Below are positions 5,999 through 12,777 of a stretch of 15,414 bases of DNA, piece after piece; position 1 is the stretch's first letter, and each line of letters opens with the position of its first letter. The stretch comes from Methanosarcinales archaeon. Lineage in GTDB: Archaea; Nanobdellota; Nanobdellia; Woesearchaeales; CG1-02-33-12. Location of the stretch: NCBI GenBank assembly GCA_017610505.1, contig JAFCBX010000049.1, positions 1 through 15,414 on the forward strand, read 5' to 3'. A program made the position numbers and the translations under genes. The notes under the pieces were generated by a model, which worked only from the letters and a program-made list of their open reading frames with translations, had not been told where the DNA came from and searched no databases.

Positions 5999-6009
5999 TT
6001 TATTGACGA
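5999..6009. repeat. Direct repeat copy 1, TTTATTGACGA
   Basis: Identical to 6044-6054. It lies just downstream of the TATA box (6016-6023) of the basic-protein gene, near its predicted transcription start. Confidence 0.6.
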
Positions 6010-6015
6010 GCTAGT

Positions 6016-6035
6016 ATTTAAACTTTGCTGTTTTT
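6016..6035 (-). promoter_or_regulatory. BRE/TATA promoter of the basic-protein gene
   Basis: Minus-strand AAAAACAGCAAAGTTTAAAT is identical over 20 bases to the promoter of the 75-residue protein gene (6929-6948, plus). The TATA box is followed by a leader of roughly 50 nt that includes a G7 run and AGGAGGT. The two copies of TTTATTGACGA bracket this element. Confidence 0.65.
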
Positions 6036-6043
6036 CATGACGG

Positions 6044-6054
6044 TTTATTGACGA
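6044..6054. repeat. Direct repeat copy 2, TTTATTGACGA
   Basis: Second copy, exactly 45 bases from the first and on the upstream side of the same promoter. The pair is a candidate operator. Confidence 0.6.
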
Positions 6055-6083
6055 AAAAACAAGAAATTAGTATACTGATTTAG

Positions 6084-6560
6084 TTATTTACTGCTTTTTT
6101 TGAGGTTTTCATCGACTGCATTAAAGTATTCCTTAACTCTGGTTAAAATAGTTGGTATCAAAAAGCCCTCAAACTTTTCCTCAAATATCTCACCCAGGCT
6201 TAAAAATTCTGTAATCCTGTAAATGTTATTTGTTTTTTCAATTATAAACAAATCCTTTAACCTTCTTAACTGCCTTCTTATGTTTGATGATGCTACTCCT
6301 GTAAGGGGCAGCTTATGTTTTTTTCTTGCCTTAATAACCTTTTCTTTAGTCTCTTCTGATGTTAGTTTCTTTTTTTGCTTTTTTGCATTTAAAAGAACAT
6401 AAAGAACATCAACTATAACATCACGGGAATCTCCTGGCTGCAAAAGCCCTATGCTTAGGCATAGCTTTCTAATAATATCTCTTCTGGTTTGATTATGCGG
6501 CCTTTCATAGCGCCTTAATGTTATCTCTGAAAGAGGAATGTCTTTTGATATTTTTTTCAT
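6084..6560 (-). CDS. Helix-turn-helix-like protein of unknown role
   Basis: A 158-residue soluble, basic protein. Residues 10-30 (SEITLRRYERP then TRRDIIRKLCLS) and the following LLQPGDSRDVIVDVLYVLLNAKK look like helices ahead of a winged-helix-like unit. The segment SSNIRRQLRRLKDLFIIEKTNNIYRITE at about 91-118 resembles the recognition helix and wing of winged-helix regulators. A helical C-terminus follows. There are no catalytic motifs. I do not recognise a named family; transcription regulation is the best guess from fold alone. The ATG lies about 27 bases from a strong TATA box, so the transcript is probably leaderless. It sits upstream of the basic-protein gene on the same strand, but that gene has its own promoter. 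Confidence 0.72.
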   Translation of the reverse strand: MKKISKDIPLSEITLRRYERPHNQTRRDIIRKLCLSIGLLQPGDSRDVIVDVLYVLLNAKKQKKKLTSEETKEKVIKARKKHKLPLTGVASSNIRRQLRRLKDLFIIEKTNNIYRITEFLSLGEIFEEKFEGFLIPTILTRVKEYFNAVDENLKKSSK

Positions 6561-6582
6561 GATTAAACAATTTGATAGTAAG

Positions 6583-6602
6583 CTTATATTTATAACTTTT
6601 GT
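6583..6602 (-). promoter_or_regulatory. BRE/TATA promoter of the HTH-like gene
   Basis: Minus-strand ACAAAAGTTATAAATATAAG is a clear BRE plus TATA, centred about 27-28 bases before the ATG at 6560. A leaderless mRNA is predicted. Confidence 0.65.
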
Positions 6603-6609
6603 TTAAAAT

Positions 6610-6656
6610 ATTTTATTCCACTAATGTATGGCTACTGATTTGTAATGGAATAAAAT
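6610..6656. repeat. 11-bp perfect inverted repeat, ATTTTATTCCA / TGGAATAAAAT
   Basis: Arms at 6610-6620 and 6646-6656 are perfect inverted copies with 25 bases between them. It lies between the HTH-like gene promoter and the hairpin downstream of the zinc-ribbon gene. It could be a terminator-like structure or a binding site; nothing in the sequence decides. Confidence 0.5.
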
Positions 6657-6703
6657 GTGCTCAAGAGCGAGGGCCGAATATGCTGCATAGCAATGCTCCG
6701 AGC
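6656..6703 (-). other. Stable GC-rich stem-loop followed by ACA
   Basis: On the minus strand GCUCGGAGC (6703-6695) pairs with GCUCUUGAGC (6668-6659) over nine pairs with one bulged U. An inner UGCU/AGCA hairpin lies within, and ACA follows the stem directly, then UUUU. It begins 11 bases after the stop of the 49-residue zinc-ribbon gene. It may be a 3' hairpin or terminator of that mRNA. The trailing ACA recalls H/ACA guide RNAs, but the upper stem is too short and the pocket is one-sided. Confidence 0.35.
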
Positions 6704-6714
6704 TTTTGACAGAA

Positions 6715-6864
6715 TTACTTTAATACACAACCACATTTAAGGCATACCTGTGACCCGAGTTTTTCATCAAACTTTGTGTTTGTACCATAATCTAACACAG
6801 TCCCGCACTTCGGGCATTTTGGCTCTAAAAACTTTACAGATTCAAATAAATTAAGATTTTCCAC
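6715..6864 (-). CDS. 49-residue zinc-ribbon protein
   Basis: A short gene read from a GTG at 6864 to a TAA at 6717-6715. The protein begins VENLNLFESVKFLEPK and then has a two-knuckle zinc ribbon, CPKCG (17-21) and CLKCG (41-45), with a further Cys (C46) next to the second knuckle. Between the knuckles lies LDYGTNTKFDEKLGSQV. The start is well supported: GGGGG lies six bases upstream, and a strong TATA box at 6898-6913 precedes it at about 40 bases. Small zinc ribbons bind nucleic acid or protein partners; nothing more specific can be said. It stands alone, flanked downstream by a stem-loop, and shares its promoter core with the TFB gene. Confidence 0.72.
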   Translation of the reverse strand: MENLNLFESVKFLEPKCPKCGTVLDYGTNTKFDEKLGSQVCLKCGCVLK

Positions 6865-6897
6865 CTAGAACCCCCACATATTAATTTATTGGGTTGT

Positions 6898-6913
6898 TTA
6901 TATATAAACCTTT
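6898..6913 (-). promoter_or_regulatory. BRE/TATA promoter of the 49-residue zinc-ribbon gene
   Basis: Minus-strand CGAAAGGTTTATATATAAAC. Sixteen bases (AAAGGTTTATATATAA) match the TFB promoter exactly. The TATA core is palindromic (GTTTATATATAAAC), so some plus-strand activity is possible. Confidence 0.65.
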
Positions 6914-6928
6914 CGAAATTTAGTTTTT

Positions 6929-6950
6929 AAAAACAGCAAAGTTTAAATTT
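6929..6950 (+). promoter_or_regulatory. BRE/TATA promoter of the 75-residue protein gene
   Basis: AAAAACAGCAAAG followed by TTTAAATTT. The TATA centre is about 27 bases before the ATG at 6973, predicting a leaderless transcript. The first 20 bases are identical to the basic-protein promoter at 6016-6035 (minus). Confidence 0.6.
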
Positions 6951-6972
6951 AATGAGATTTTAGATTCAAAAT

Positions 6973-7200
6973 ATGGGAAAGTATAAACTCCCTGAAAAAA
7001 GAGAGGATGTTAGTATAAGTTATGTAGATACAGAAAAAGGATTCCAGCTAAATGTACAATCTATTGATGATATAAAGGGGTGCATTAGCCCTTTGTTAAA
7101 ATACAGGGGATCAGTTGACTTGAAAGGACATGATGCTGTTGTAGAAATATATGCAAATGATGAATTCTGGAAACAGAAACATTATCTTACCAAATTATAA
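6973..7200 (+). CDS. Small protein of unknown function
   Basis: A 75-residue soluble protein with no recognised family. It starts MGKYKLPEKREDVSISYVDT and reads as alternating beta strands (FQLNVQSI, GSVDLKG, AVVEIYAN) with one Cys, suggesting a compact beta or alpha/beta fold. It has no membrane segment, signal peptide or metal site. A good TATA box at leaderless spacing supports expression. Its 3' end overlaps the convergent HAD-like gene by 14 bp. Confidence 0.6.
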   Translation: MGKYKLPEKREDVSISYVDTEKGFQLNVQSIDDIKGCISPLLKYRGSVDLKGHDAVVEIYANDEFWKQKHYLTKL

Positions 7201-7777
7201 GTTTTTTCTTGTAACCTACACATTCCCACCAGTCTGAGAAGTCAACAAAAAATGGTAGATTATTGTCTTGTTTCAGATGTTCCATTTTATTGTTAACTAT
7301 AAGTTCAACTTCTCCTGTAAAAACATTATTTTTTTGCTTGAAATGGTTTGCAATAATCTTATCACTTATCCTAATGTTATACTTATCATACAGCTGTTTC
7401 TTAAGGCCATATGATTCTAATATATCATTTATCAAATAGGAATCATTCCTGCTTAATATCCTTAAGGTTTTCTCACCCTTTCCCAAACACCCGCCTATTT
7501 TTGAAAGATTTTTTAACCTAACATCTTTTATATTTTCTTTGACAATAACATAAGGAAGCCCTTCTAAGATAGATATCATTTTCCTAAATTGTTTTTCACT
7601 ATTTATTTTTAAAAGTTTATTTAATATATATAACATAGAACTTTCATAGAATTCATAACTCTTTTTTTTGTCATTCTGATATTCTATAGCCTTTAGTAAG
7701 GTTTTCCAAAGGGTATGATTTTTGATTAGTGTGCCATCAAAGTCAATAAGAGCATCTACCCTTTCGTCAATTGCCAT
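7187..7777 (-). CDS. HAD-superfamily hydrolase-like protein
   Basis: A 196-residue protein with the HAD motif I DFDGTL (D12 as nucleophile, D14 as acid/base) right at the N-terminus. ILSRND in the middle is a plausible motif II Ser. Helices after DGTL (LWKTLLKAIEYQ and YEFYESSMLYILNKLLK) form a cap-like segment as in phosphoserine phosphatase-type HADs. The C-terminal motif is degenerate: FFVDFSDWWE stands where GDxxxD would be expected, so phosphatase activity on a small metabolite is probable but not certain. It begins five bases after the DNA polymerase stop, so the two form an operon. No link between the functions is evident. Confidence 0.8.
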   Translation of the reverse strand: MAIDERVDALIDFDGTLIKNHTLWKTLLKAIEYQNDKKKSYEFYESSMLYILNKLLKINSEKQFRKMISILEGLPYVIVKENIKDVRLKNLSKIGGCLGKGEKTLRILSRNDSYLINDILESYGLKKQLYDKYNIRISDKIIANHFKQKNNVFTGEVELIVNNKMEHLKQDNNLPFFVDFSDWWECVGYKKKLIIW

Positions 7778-7782
7778 CTTAA

Positions 7783-10236
7783 CTATTTGAAATATGTATC
7801 AAGTTTGCTTTGGTCAAGACTATTAATTAAATCATCTTTTTCAAAGCCCAAAACCTCAAATATCTTTTCAACAGAAGGGATAATCTGGTTGTTTATATAA
7901 TAATCTTGGTCATAATCATCTTTGCTTATCTCTTCTGGAAGTTTAGCCCTATCTCTTATTTTTTCTTTGCTTTTCCCCTTTGTTATCACATACTTGATGA
8001 GCGAGCCAGGACCAACAGGAATACCCTTGTCAATCATCCTTTGAGCTGCTGCAACATGAGGCCCAATTGAATCATATTCGCTTATTGCTTTTTGCAGTTG
8101 AGTGTGTATAACAACCTTCTCAATAGGAATCTTTTTTTCTCTAAGATTTATAATAACCTCTTTTACATAATTGAATGCCTTTTTTGGATTTCCATCTTTT
8201 AAAATTATATTTAAAACCTCTCTCTGTGTTTCCTTTGCAATAAATGACCAGTTTCTTCTTATTGTTTCAAAACCCTTAATTATTATATGATTATCTTCTG
8301 AAAGCAGTGCATATTTTTTCTTTGCACCATACGCGCCCTCTTTTGCTGATACAAAAATACCTCTTGGATAAAATCCCTCATACTCAATTTCCATCAGACC
8401 CGGAAGAGTGGCGTTGATTGATTCAACAAACTTTTTTGTGTCATCCTCTGTTTTTTTATCTAATATTAAAAATACAGAATCTGTGTCAGAATACAACACC
8501 TTGAAGCCGGCATTTTTTGCATCTTCAATAACTTTTTTTATATAATGCCTCCCATAGGCTGTTATGCTTCTTGCACATTCTATTGAATACCATCTTGCAC
8601 CAAAAAATCCCATATAACCATACATTGAATTTCCAATTGTTTTTAATGCATACTGCCTTGCATTAAACAGCTTAAGTTTTTTCTTGTCAACACTTTTCAT
8701 TATTTCTTTTACACGCATTCTTCTCGTTATTATACCTTCAAGAACTGTTGAGATAAATCCCTTTTTCTTTGAGCAAAACCAGTAATTATCAAAACCAGGG
8801 ACATGTTTTTCATCCTCACAGCATTCGCAGTTAAGCGTGTCTGGAGATATATTATGAGATGTTATTATGCTTGGGTACAGGCTTCTGAAATCAAAGATAG
8901 TTATATCCTTATACAGCCCAGGTGTAGGCTTGAAAACAAAAGCCCCCTTATACGTATTTTTTCTTCTTTCACTTATCTCATCATAAGTTGGTTTGTTTGG
9001 AACAATCTCATTAATAACATTTGCTTGTTTTATCAAGTACCATTCATCCAATTGTGAGAAACTCATCCTGCTTACATCAGCTATTGGAAGCCCAACTATC
9101 TTAACAAGTTCAACAATATTAGGCAGGATTTCCTTGCAGAGCATGAATGTTAATTTTGAATCCTGCAGGTTATAGTCGCAGAACTCTTCAAGCTTTTGTG
9201 GTTTGTTATCCCATACAAAAGCAAGGTTATCAAGGTTAACATCATTTTTCTTTTCTCCAAGAATCTCTTCTGCAACTGAATTAAGAGAATATGTGTCTGT
9301 CTCCAGTGTTGTTCCCATTATTTTTCTTATGAACTTGAATATATCAAGGTGGGCAATACCTGTAAGTTTTGTTGTTGTAATTCCCCTTTTATTGATTTTT
9401 ATTGAGCTATAGTCAAGACAGATATTAAGATTTACTTTGTATTTTCTTGCTCTTGTTTCAATATAGGGAAAATCAAATCCATCAGAAAAATAACCAGTTA
9501 TAATGTCTGGCTTGTAAGATTCTATTATTTCTTTAAATCTTTTTAACAGCTCTAGCTCGCTGCCAACAAATTCTATATAACCTTTTTTTGTCTTAAATCT
9601 TTTCCATGTGATAACTTTGCTTAGTTTATCCCCATAAAAACTTACCATAACTATTGGATTTTTTTCTGCGTCAATAACCTTTCCTAGAGGGTTATATGTT
9701 TCTATGTCAAATGCAAGGATTTTTGGGTTTTCTATTACCTTATCTGTTATCTGCTCTATTTTATTTGCGTTCATAACAGAAACCCTTGATTTCTTGTTTA
9801 TGAACTCACCATCTGCTTTACATAATGCCAACGGAGTTATATCCTTGTCTATGAGATATTTTCTTGTAAACTGAATGTCAAACTCATAGGTTTCAACATC
9901 AAGATTTTTTATTTCATTTCTTATAACAGGGATATCTCTTGGCAGCTTTGTAAATACCTTTAAAGCAGTTACACTCTTTCCAAGCAGTTTTTTATTGCAT
10001 AGTTCTGTTTTTGTTACTATGCTTGTTGTTCCATTATTATTAATCCTTATTTTTTTGATTTTTTCCCTTATTTTGTCTATAGCTTTTTTTGATACAACCC
10101 AAAAATAAGGCTCAAAGCTGTCATCCTGGACACAAATTTGTTTTCCGTCAATTGTTTTTCCAAATAGGTTTATAACTGCCTTATCCTGCTCTACAGTATA
10201 GCTTACATCTATTGGGTAAAACTCTATTTCAACCAT
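7783..10236 (-). CDS. polB: Family B DNA polymerase with 3'-5' exonuclease
   Basis: Replicative/repair DNA polymerase, 817 residues. Exonuclease motifs: Exo I FDIET (D177, E179), Exo II FSDGFD (D255), Exo III YNLQD (D359). YKGA at 429-432 matches the Y-GG/A switch motif. Polymerase motifs: A DFRSLYPS (D449), B KTIGNSMYG (K532 on), C YSDTDS (D584, D586). The C-terminus ends QSKLDTYFK (809-817), a good PIP box (QxxLxxYF) for the PCNA clamp. In Exo II the Asn often found before SDGFD/GDNFD is Phe here. A Cys-rich patch (NCECC at 469-473, C488) lies in the palm region. The ATG lies 26 bases from a TATA box, so the transcript is likely leaderless. Confidence 0.97.
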   Translation of the reverse strand: MVEIEFYPIDVSYTVEQDKAVINLFGKTIDGKQICVQDDSFEPYFWVVSKKAIDKIREKIKKIRINNNGTTSIVTKTELCNKKLLGKSVTALKVFTKLPRDIPVIRNEIKNLDVETYEFDIQFTRKYLIDKDITPLALCKADGEFINKKSRVSVMNANKIEQITDKVIENPKILAFDIETYNPLGKVIDAEKNPIVMVSFYGDKLSKVITWKRFKTKKGYIEFVGSELELLKRFKEIIESYKPDIITGYFSDGFDFPYIETRARKYKVNLNICLDYSSIKINKRGITTTKLTGIAHLDIFKFIRKIMGTTLETDTYSLNSVAEEILGEKKNDVNLDNLAFVWDNKPQKLEEFCDYNLQDSKLTFMLCKEILPNIVELVKIVGLPIADVSRMSFSQLDEWYLIKQANVINEIVPNKPTYDEISERRKNTYKGAFVFKPTPGLYKDITIFDFRSLYPSIITSHNISPDTLNCECCEDEKHVPGFDNYWFCSKKKGFISTVLEGIITRRMRVKEIMKSVDKKKLKLFNARQYALKTIGNSMYGYMGFFGARWYSIECARSITAYGRHYIKKVIEDAKNAGFKVLYSDTDSVFLILDKKTEDDTKKFVESINATLPGLMEIEYEGFYPRGIFVSAKEGAYGAKKKYALLSEDNHIIIKGFETIRRNWSFIAKETQREVLNIILKDGNPKKAFNYVKEVIINLREKKIPIEKVVIHTQLQKAISEYDSIGPHVAAAQRMIDKGIPVGPGSLIKYVITKGKSKEKIRDRAKLPEEISKDDYDQDYYINNQIIPSVEKIFEVLGFEKDDLINSLDQSKLDTYFK

Positions 10237-10255
10237 TTTACTATCAGAAGAGTAA

Positions 10256-10267
10256 TTAATATATAAA
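10256..10267 (-). promoter_or_regulatory. TATA box of the polB-HAD operon
   Basis: Minus-strand TTTATATATTAA, centred about 26 bases before the ATG at 10236, with AAGC in the BRE position. Leaderless initiation is predicted. Confidence 0.65.
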
Positions 10268-10339
10268 GCTTATGAAACTGTTTCTGAGAATACAATTACC
10301 TTATACTAAACAAAAGAGATAAGATAAATTTACAATACA

Positions 10340-10350
10340 TTTAAATATAA
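10340..10350 (+). promoter_or_regulatory. TATA box of the trxB-nfn operon
   Basis: TTTAAATATAA centred 25 bases before the ATG at 10370, with no ribosome site in between. It is probably the single promoter for the six-gene operon, divergent from polB. Confidence 0.6.
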
Positions 10351-10369
10351 TTCTTTTTTATTACTTTTT

Positions 10370-11281
10370 ATGATTTATGATTTAATCATAATTGGTGCAG
10401 GGCCTGCTGGCCTTTCAGCAGCTATTTATGCATCAAGATATAATCTCAATGCCCTTGTTATAGGAGATGAGCCCGGAGGCATGGCAGCTGAGGCATATAA
10501 AATAGAAAACTATCCTGGCTTTAAGTCTGTCTCAGGAATGGAATTAATGAACAAATTTAAAGATCAGATAAAGGGATTGGTTGATATAAAACAGGAAAAG
10601 ATTATTGAATTAAAAAAAGAAAATAATTTTGTGATAACAACCAAAAGGGGAGTTTACAAATCAAAAGCAGTTATAATTGCCTCAGGCACAAAAAGAAGAA
10701 AACTCAACATTAAAGGAGAGAAAGAATTTCTTGGCCGCGGAGTAAGTTATTGTGCAACTTGCGATGCTGCTTTTTTCAGGGACAAGGTTGTTGGAGTTGT
10801 TGGAGGAAATGATGCTGCTGCAATGTCTGCATTATTGCTTGCAGAGTATGCAAGAAAGGTTTTCATAATCTACAGAAAAGAAAAAATAAGGGCAGAGCCA
10901 TTAAGGGTAAGCCAGCTGGAAAAAAACAAGAAAATCACCATAATAAACAATACAAATGTTATTGCTGTTAATGGAGATAAAATGATGAGTTCAGTTACTC
11001 TTGACAAAGAGTTTAGTAAGAGCAAAGAACTTGCTCTTAATGGTTTATTTATTGAGATAGGCTCTGTTCCATCAACAATTTTGACAAAAAAATTAGGCAT
11101 AAAACTAGATGAAGAAGGATATATTACAGTTGATTCTGTGCAGAAAACAAATATTGAAGGTTTTTATGCTGCAGGCGACATAACCACAAACTCAAATAAA
11201 TTCAGGCAGATAATAACAGCAGCTTCAGAAGGGGCTGTATCAGCACATTCTGTCTATGAGTTTTTGAAGAACAAGAATTAA
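10370..11281 (+). CDS. trxB: Thioredoxin reductase (TrxB-like flavoprotein)
   Basis: Low-molecular-weight thioredoxin reductase, 303 residues, which passes electrons from a nicotinamide donor through FAD to a redox-active disulfide and on to thioredoxin or glutaredoxin-like proteins. GAGPAG (10-14 region) binds FAD. CATC at 128-131 is the redox pair, followed by DAAFF where many enzymes have DGFFF. The nucleotide-binding loop reads GGNDAA (145-150) where GGGDSA is usual, then IYRKEKIR, related to the HRRxxxR NADPH motif. YAAGDITT near 265-275 is the C-terminal FAD motif. It heads a co-directional operon; the next gene starts one base after its stop. Confidence 0.93.
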   Translation: MIYDLIIIGAGPAGLSAAIYASRYNLNALVIGDEPGGMAAEAYKIENYPGFKSVSGMELMNKFKDQIKGLVDIKQEKIIELKKENNFVITTKRGVYKSKAVIIASGTKRRKLNIKGEKEFLGRGVSYCATCDAAFFRDKVVGVVGGNDAAAMSALLLAEYARKVFIIYRKEKIRAEPLRVSQLEKNKKITIINNTNVIAVNGDKMMSSVTLDKEFSKSKELALNGLFIEIGSVPSTILTKKLGIKLDEEGYITVDSVQKTNIEGFYAAGDITTNSNKFRQIITAASEGAVSAHSVYEFLKNKN

Positions 11282-11282
11282 A

Positions 11283-11465
11283 ATGGCCATCTATGAAGAA
11301 TGGAAAAAGGATATTGAAGAAAAATTAAAAGAGGTTGGGCTTGATAAAATTCCAGCAATAGTAAAAAGATGTCCAAAGTGCAATTCATTAAGCTTGGAGT
11401 TTGACCAGAAAACAGGTCGTGTTTTCTGCACTAAGTGCGGCTTTGAGATGTTTTTTCCAAAATAA
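11283..11465 (+). CDS. Small zinc-ribbon protein of the redox operon
   Basis: Sixty residues: a charged N-terminal helix (EEWKKDIEEKLKEVG), then CPKC (35-38 region) and CTKC, and the end GFEMFFPK. The paired CxxC motifs define a single zinc ribbon; the 11 residues between include a Gly-rich turn (QKTGRV). It begins one base after the trxB stop and is therefore translationally coupled to it. A nucleic-acid or protein-binding adaptor is likely; no specific role can be read. Confidence 0.75.
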   Translation: MAIYEEWKKDIEEKLKEVGLDKIPAIVKRCPKCNSLSLEFDQKTGRVFCTKCGFEMFFPK

Positions 11466-11477
11466 AGAGGTGTTAAA

Positions 11478-11990
11478 ATGACTTTACAGCATAAGCAGCA
11501 AAGAGTTGGAGTTTTTGTTGATGTGCAGAATATGTATTACTCTGCAAAAAATATGTATAATGCAAAGGTTAATTTTAAGGAAATATTAAAAGAGGCTGTT
11601 GGACAAAGGTCTTTGATAAGAGCAATAGCATACTGCATAAAGGCAGATGTAAAGGATGAGAAAAACTTTTTTGAACAGATATTCCCGGGTGGTGCAAAAA
11701 AAGGAGACTGGGATATTGGAATAGCAATGGACATGATAGAGCTTGCACCAAAGCTTGATTCTCTTATTCTGGTTAGCGGTGATGGAGACTTCTGCCCTTT
11801 ATTGCAGCATTTGAGAAGAGCCCTTGGATGCAGGGTTGAGGTAATAGCCTTTGGAAGAACATCATCATCAAAACTTAGAGAAGATGCAGACAGTTTCTTT
11901 GACCTTGATAAAACCAAAAGAAAGTTTCTGATTCCACTGAAGAGAAAAACTGAAAAACCAAATACAGGGAAAAGCACAAAAGATGTATAA
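11478..11990 (+). CDS. NYN-domain (LabA/DUF88-like) putative RNase
   Basis: A 170-residue protein of the NYN subgroup of PIN-like nucleases. VFVDVQNMYYSAKN gives the leading acidic residue D15 and N18. WDIGIAMDMIEL supplies D79 and D85, and VSGDGDF (99-105) gives D102 and D104, together forming the metal-binding acidic cluster expected of the family. VEVIAFGRTSSSKLREDADSFFDL is the usual C-terminal strand-helix. A basic tail (KRKTEKPNTGKSTKD) follows. GAGGTG five bases before the ATG is a clear ribosome site. Its end overlaps the NfnA start by 8 bp. An RNA-degrading enzyme inside a redox operon is unexpected, but the spacing leaves little doubt of co-transcription. Confidence 0.88.
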   Translation: MTLQHKQQRVGVFVDVQNMYYSAKNMYNAKVNFKEILKEAVGQRSLIRAIAYCIKADVKDEKNFFEQIFPGGAKKGDWDIGIAMDMIELAPKLDSLILVSGDGDFCPLLQHLRRALGCRVEVIAFGRTSSSKLREDADSFFDLDKTKRKFLIPLKRKTEKPNTGKSTKDV

Positions 11991-12777
11991 AATAAAAGAG
12001 AAGAAATTTCTTGCAGAAAAAACTTACCTGATAAAATTGTTTGCTCCTGATATTGCAAAAAAGGCAAAACCAGGAAATTTTGTTATGCTAAGGATTGATG
12101 AAAAAGGAGAAAGAATCCCATTAACAATTGCAGACCATGATTTTGAAACAATAACAATTATTTTTCTTGTTGTTGGAAAAACAACAGAGGATTTATCAAA
12201 ATTAAATAAAGGAGATAATCTTCTTGATGTTGTAGGTCCTTTAGGTAATCCTATCAAAATTAAAAATTATGGCAAAGTTGTCTTTGTTGCAGGTGGCCTT
12301 GGAATTGCAGCAATCTACCCCCAGTTAAAGGCATTGAAAAGAGAAAACAGAATAATATCAATAATAGGTGCAAGAAAAAAAGAGCTTTTGTTCTTGCTGG
12401 ATGAGATAAAGCAGTTTTCAGACAAACTAATTGTGTGCACTGATGACGGCTCTTATGGAAAAAAGGGATTTGTTACAGATGCATTAAAAGAGATAGTTGA
12501 TAAGGAAAAGATAGATATGGTTATTACAATAGGGCCGCCTGTTATGATGATGGCTGTTTCTGAACTAACAAGAGGAAAAGTGAAGACTATTGCCTCAATA
12601 AACTCAATAATGGTTGATGGAATAGGGATGTGCGGCAGCTGCAGGGTTCGTGTTAATAACAAAATAAAATTTGCCTGTGTTGATGGACCTGAATTTGATG
12701 CCCATGAGGTTGACTGGGACGAGCTTCTTAAAAGAAATTCAAAATACAAAGAAGAGGAATGCAAGTGTTTAAAATGA
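11983..12777 (+). CDS. nfnA: NfnA: FAD/[2Fe-2S] subunit of ferredoxin:NADP oxidoreductase
   Basis: A 264-residue subunit of the ferredoxin-NADP reductase family, also similar to SudB and PyrK. The FAD-binding barrel has RIPLTIAD (44-51); the nucleotide domain has VAGGLGIAAIYP (102-113) and later TIGPPVMM. The C-terminal cluster loop reads VDGIGMCGSC, with C217 and C220, then C232. D212 lies where structurally studied Nfn enzymes use an Asp as the fourth ligand of the [2Fe-2S] cluster. With the adjacent NfnB it would form NfnAB, which couples NADH and reduced ferredoxin to NADP reduction by flavin-based bifurcation or its reverse. Alternatives are a sulfide dehydrogenase or a glutamate-synthase-linked reductase; all share this pair. 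Confidence 0.88.
   Translation: MYKIKEKKFLAEKTYLIKLFAPDIAKKAKPGNFVMLRIDEKGERIPLTIADHDFETITIIFLVVGKTTEDLSKLNKGDNLLDVVGPLGNPIKIKNYGKVVFVAGGLGIAAIYPQLKALKRENRIISIIGARKKELLFLLDEIKQFSDKLIVCTDDGSYGKKGFVTDALKEIVDKEKIDMVITIGPPVMMMAVSELTRGKVKTIASINSIMVDGIGMCGSCRVRVNNKIKFACVDGPEFDAHEVDWDELLKRNSKYKEEECKCLK

Noticed and set aside
6656..6703. H/ACA guide RNA
   Set aside because: ACA follows the stem, but the upper stem is only about 4-5 bp, there is no kink-turn and the unpaired pocket lies on one side only.
11537..12067. Minus-strand 176-residue open frame over the NYN and nfnA genes
   Set aside because: Both plus-strand genes have strong family motifs and operon spacing; the antisense frame is a shadow.
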